Both the position numbers and the translations under genes were made by a program. Shown here one piece after another: positions 6,644-7,205 of a stretch of DNA of 7,205 nt. The notes beneath the pieces are model-generated. The model was not told the DNA's origin, searched no databases, and worked only from the letters and a program-made list of their open reading frames with translations. This DNA comes from Longimicrobiales bacterium (lineage in GTDB: Bacteria; Gemmatimonadota; Gemmatimonadetes; Longimicrobiales; Gaopeijiaceae). The first letter of the stretch is position 1. The number at the start of each line of letters is the position of its first letter. The stretch covers positions 1-7,205 of the forward strand of contig JAKMDG010000541.1 of NCBI GenBank assembly GCA_022428035.1. The letters run 5' to 3'.

Positions 6644-7205
6644 ATGAAAGAGACGATGTGGTGGCTTTCCCGAAGTGCACTTCTCGCGGTTGTGATGGGA
6701 GTCGCAGCGTGTGACGACGCGACGACGATCCAGAACCTCGATGACACACTCCTGATCGACGCGGCGATGCTGGCGGCCGACGCGACGATCGAAGAGGCAC
6801 GCATGTGGCGCGAACCCTTCTTGTTCGGGCCCCTTCCGGGAGAGGCGTCTGGCCCTCAGCAGGTTCCTGGGGCACGTCCGGGCGGTCGCGGTAGCTGGAG
6901 CGGTGAGCTGGAGGGTACGCGGAGTGTCGTCTTCTACGACGCAGACGAGGTTGAGCAGGACGCATATGATGAGCTCACGACCGAGCAGATCCACATCGAC
7001 CACCGGGTCGCCGGCCTGATCGAACGTGATCGATTCTCAGCCGAGATCGAGCGCAATCGGATGATGGTCGTCAGCGGGCTGACCGACGAAGAGACAACGC
7101 GCACCTGGAATGGCTCCGGAACCAGCTACATGAGCCGGAACGGCGTGCTCGAGGATGGTACGGAGCGATCGCACACGATGGACGGTTCAGCCGTCTATGT
7201 GAATG
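6644..7205 (+). CDS. Putative lipoprotein of unknown function (3' partial)
   Basis: The frame is open from ATG 6644 to the right edge and gives 187 residues without a stop. The start has GGAG at seven bases. The N-terminus is a short lipoprotein signal: MKETMWWLSR, a hydrophobic stretch ALLAVVMGV, then the lipobox VAAC with Cys23 as the lipidation site. The mature part begins with acidic residues and a helical stretch (about 30-55). A Pro/Gly-rich linker (about 62-84) comes next. From about 92 there is a β-strand-like region with the phrases SVVFYDADEVEQDAYDELTT, 'IHIDHRV', 'RNRMMVVSGLTDEETTRTWNGSG' and 'DGTERSHTMDGS'. That repeating style recalls uncharacterised secreted proteins of Gemmatimonadota-like genomes, but I cannot name a family or a function. 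Cys23 is the only cysteine seen. It has its own ribosome site and a 139-base upstream gap, so it is probably transcribed apart from the operon. Confidence 0.85.
   Translation, partial: MKETMWWLSRSALLAVVMGVAACDDATTIQNLDDTLLIDAAMLAADATIEEARMWREPFLFGPLPGEASGPQQVPGARPGGRGSWSGELEGTRSVVFYDADEVEQDAYDELTTEQIHIDHRVAGLIERDRFSAEIERNRMMVVSGLTDEETTRTWNGSGTSYMSRNGVLEDGTERSHTMDGSAVYVN

Overview
The window is high-GC bacterial DNA. It carries seven genes, all on the + strand and almost without gaps. The first is cut by the left edge and the last by the right edge. No tRNA, rRNA, CRISPR array, insertion sequence or integrase is visible. The envelope-heavy gene content, two clear lipoprotein signals, a membrane-embedded M28 peptidase and a secreted PHP-type protein suggest a diderm bacterium. 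Gemmatimonadota or a related phylum is my best guess from general resemblance, but there is no marker gene here to prove it.

Positions 2-1191 hold three short genes. The first is the C-terminal part of an ECF-type RNA polymerase sigma factor. Three bases later comes a small protein that looks like its membrane-bound anti-sigma partner. It has a ZAS-like helical N-terminus without the zinc-binding His/Cys residues, followed by two transmembrane helices. The third is a YbjQ/UPF0145-family protein whose start overlaps the preceding stop (ATGA).

Positions 1194-6504 hold three large envelope genes. They are a DacB-like D-alanyl-D-alanine carboxypeptidase/endopeptidase (peptidase family S13), an 887-residue membrane M28 metallopeptidase with one N-terminal and about eight C-terminal membrane helices, and a lipoprotein with a PHP-type metal-dependent phosphoesterase domain. 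The gaps along positions 2-6504 are 3, -4, about +2, 26 and -4 bases. No terminator is seen, so the six genes probably form one transcription unit.

Positions 6505-6643 are a 139-base gap with a short perfect dyad and a Shine-Dalgarno sequence. After it begins a separate, truncated lipoprotein gene of unknown function.

Taken together, the sigma/anti-sigma pair may control a set of envelope proteins that act on peptidoglycan cross-links, periplasmic peptides and a phosphoester at the membrane surface. That link is inferred from gene order alone. None of the families is new. The less usual points are the zinc-less two-helix anti-sigma candidate, the Fxna/ERMP1-like layout of the M28 enzyme with an acidic cytoplasmic head, the unassigned terminal lipoprotein, and a marked excess of the hexamer CGATCG.
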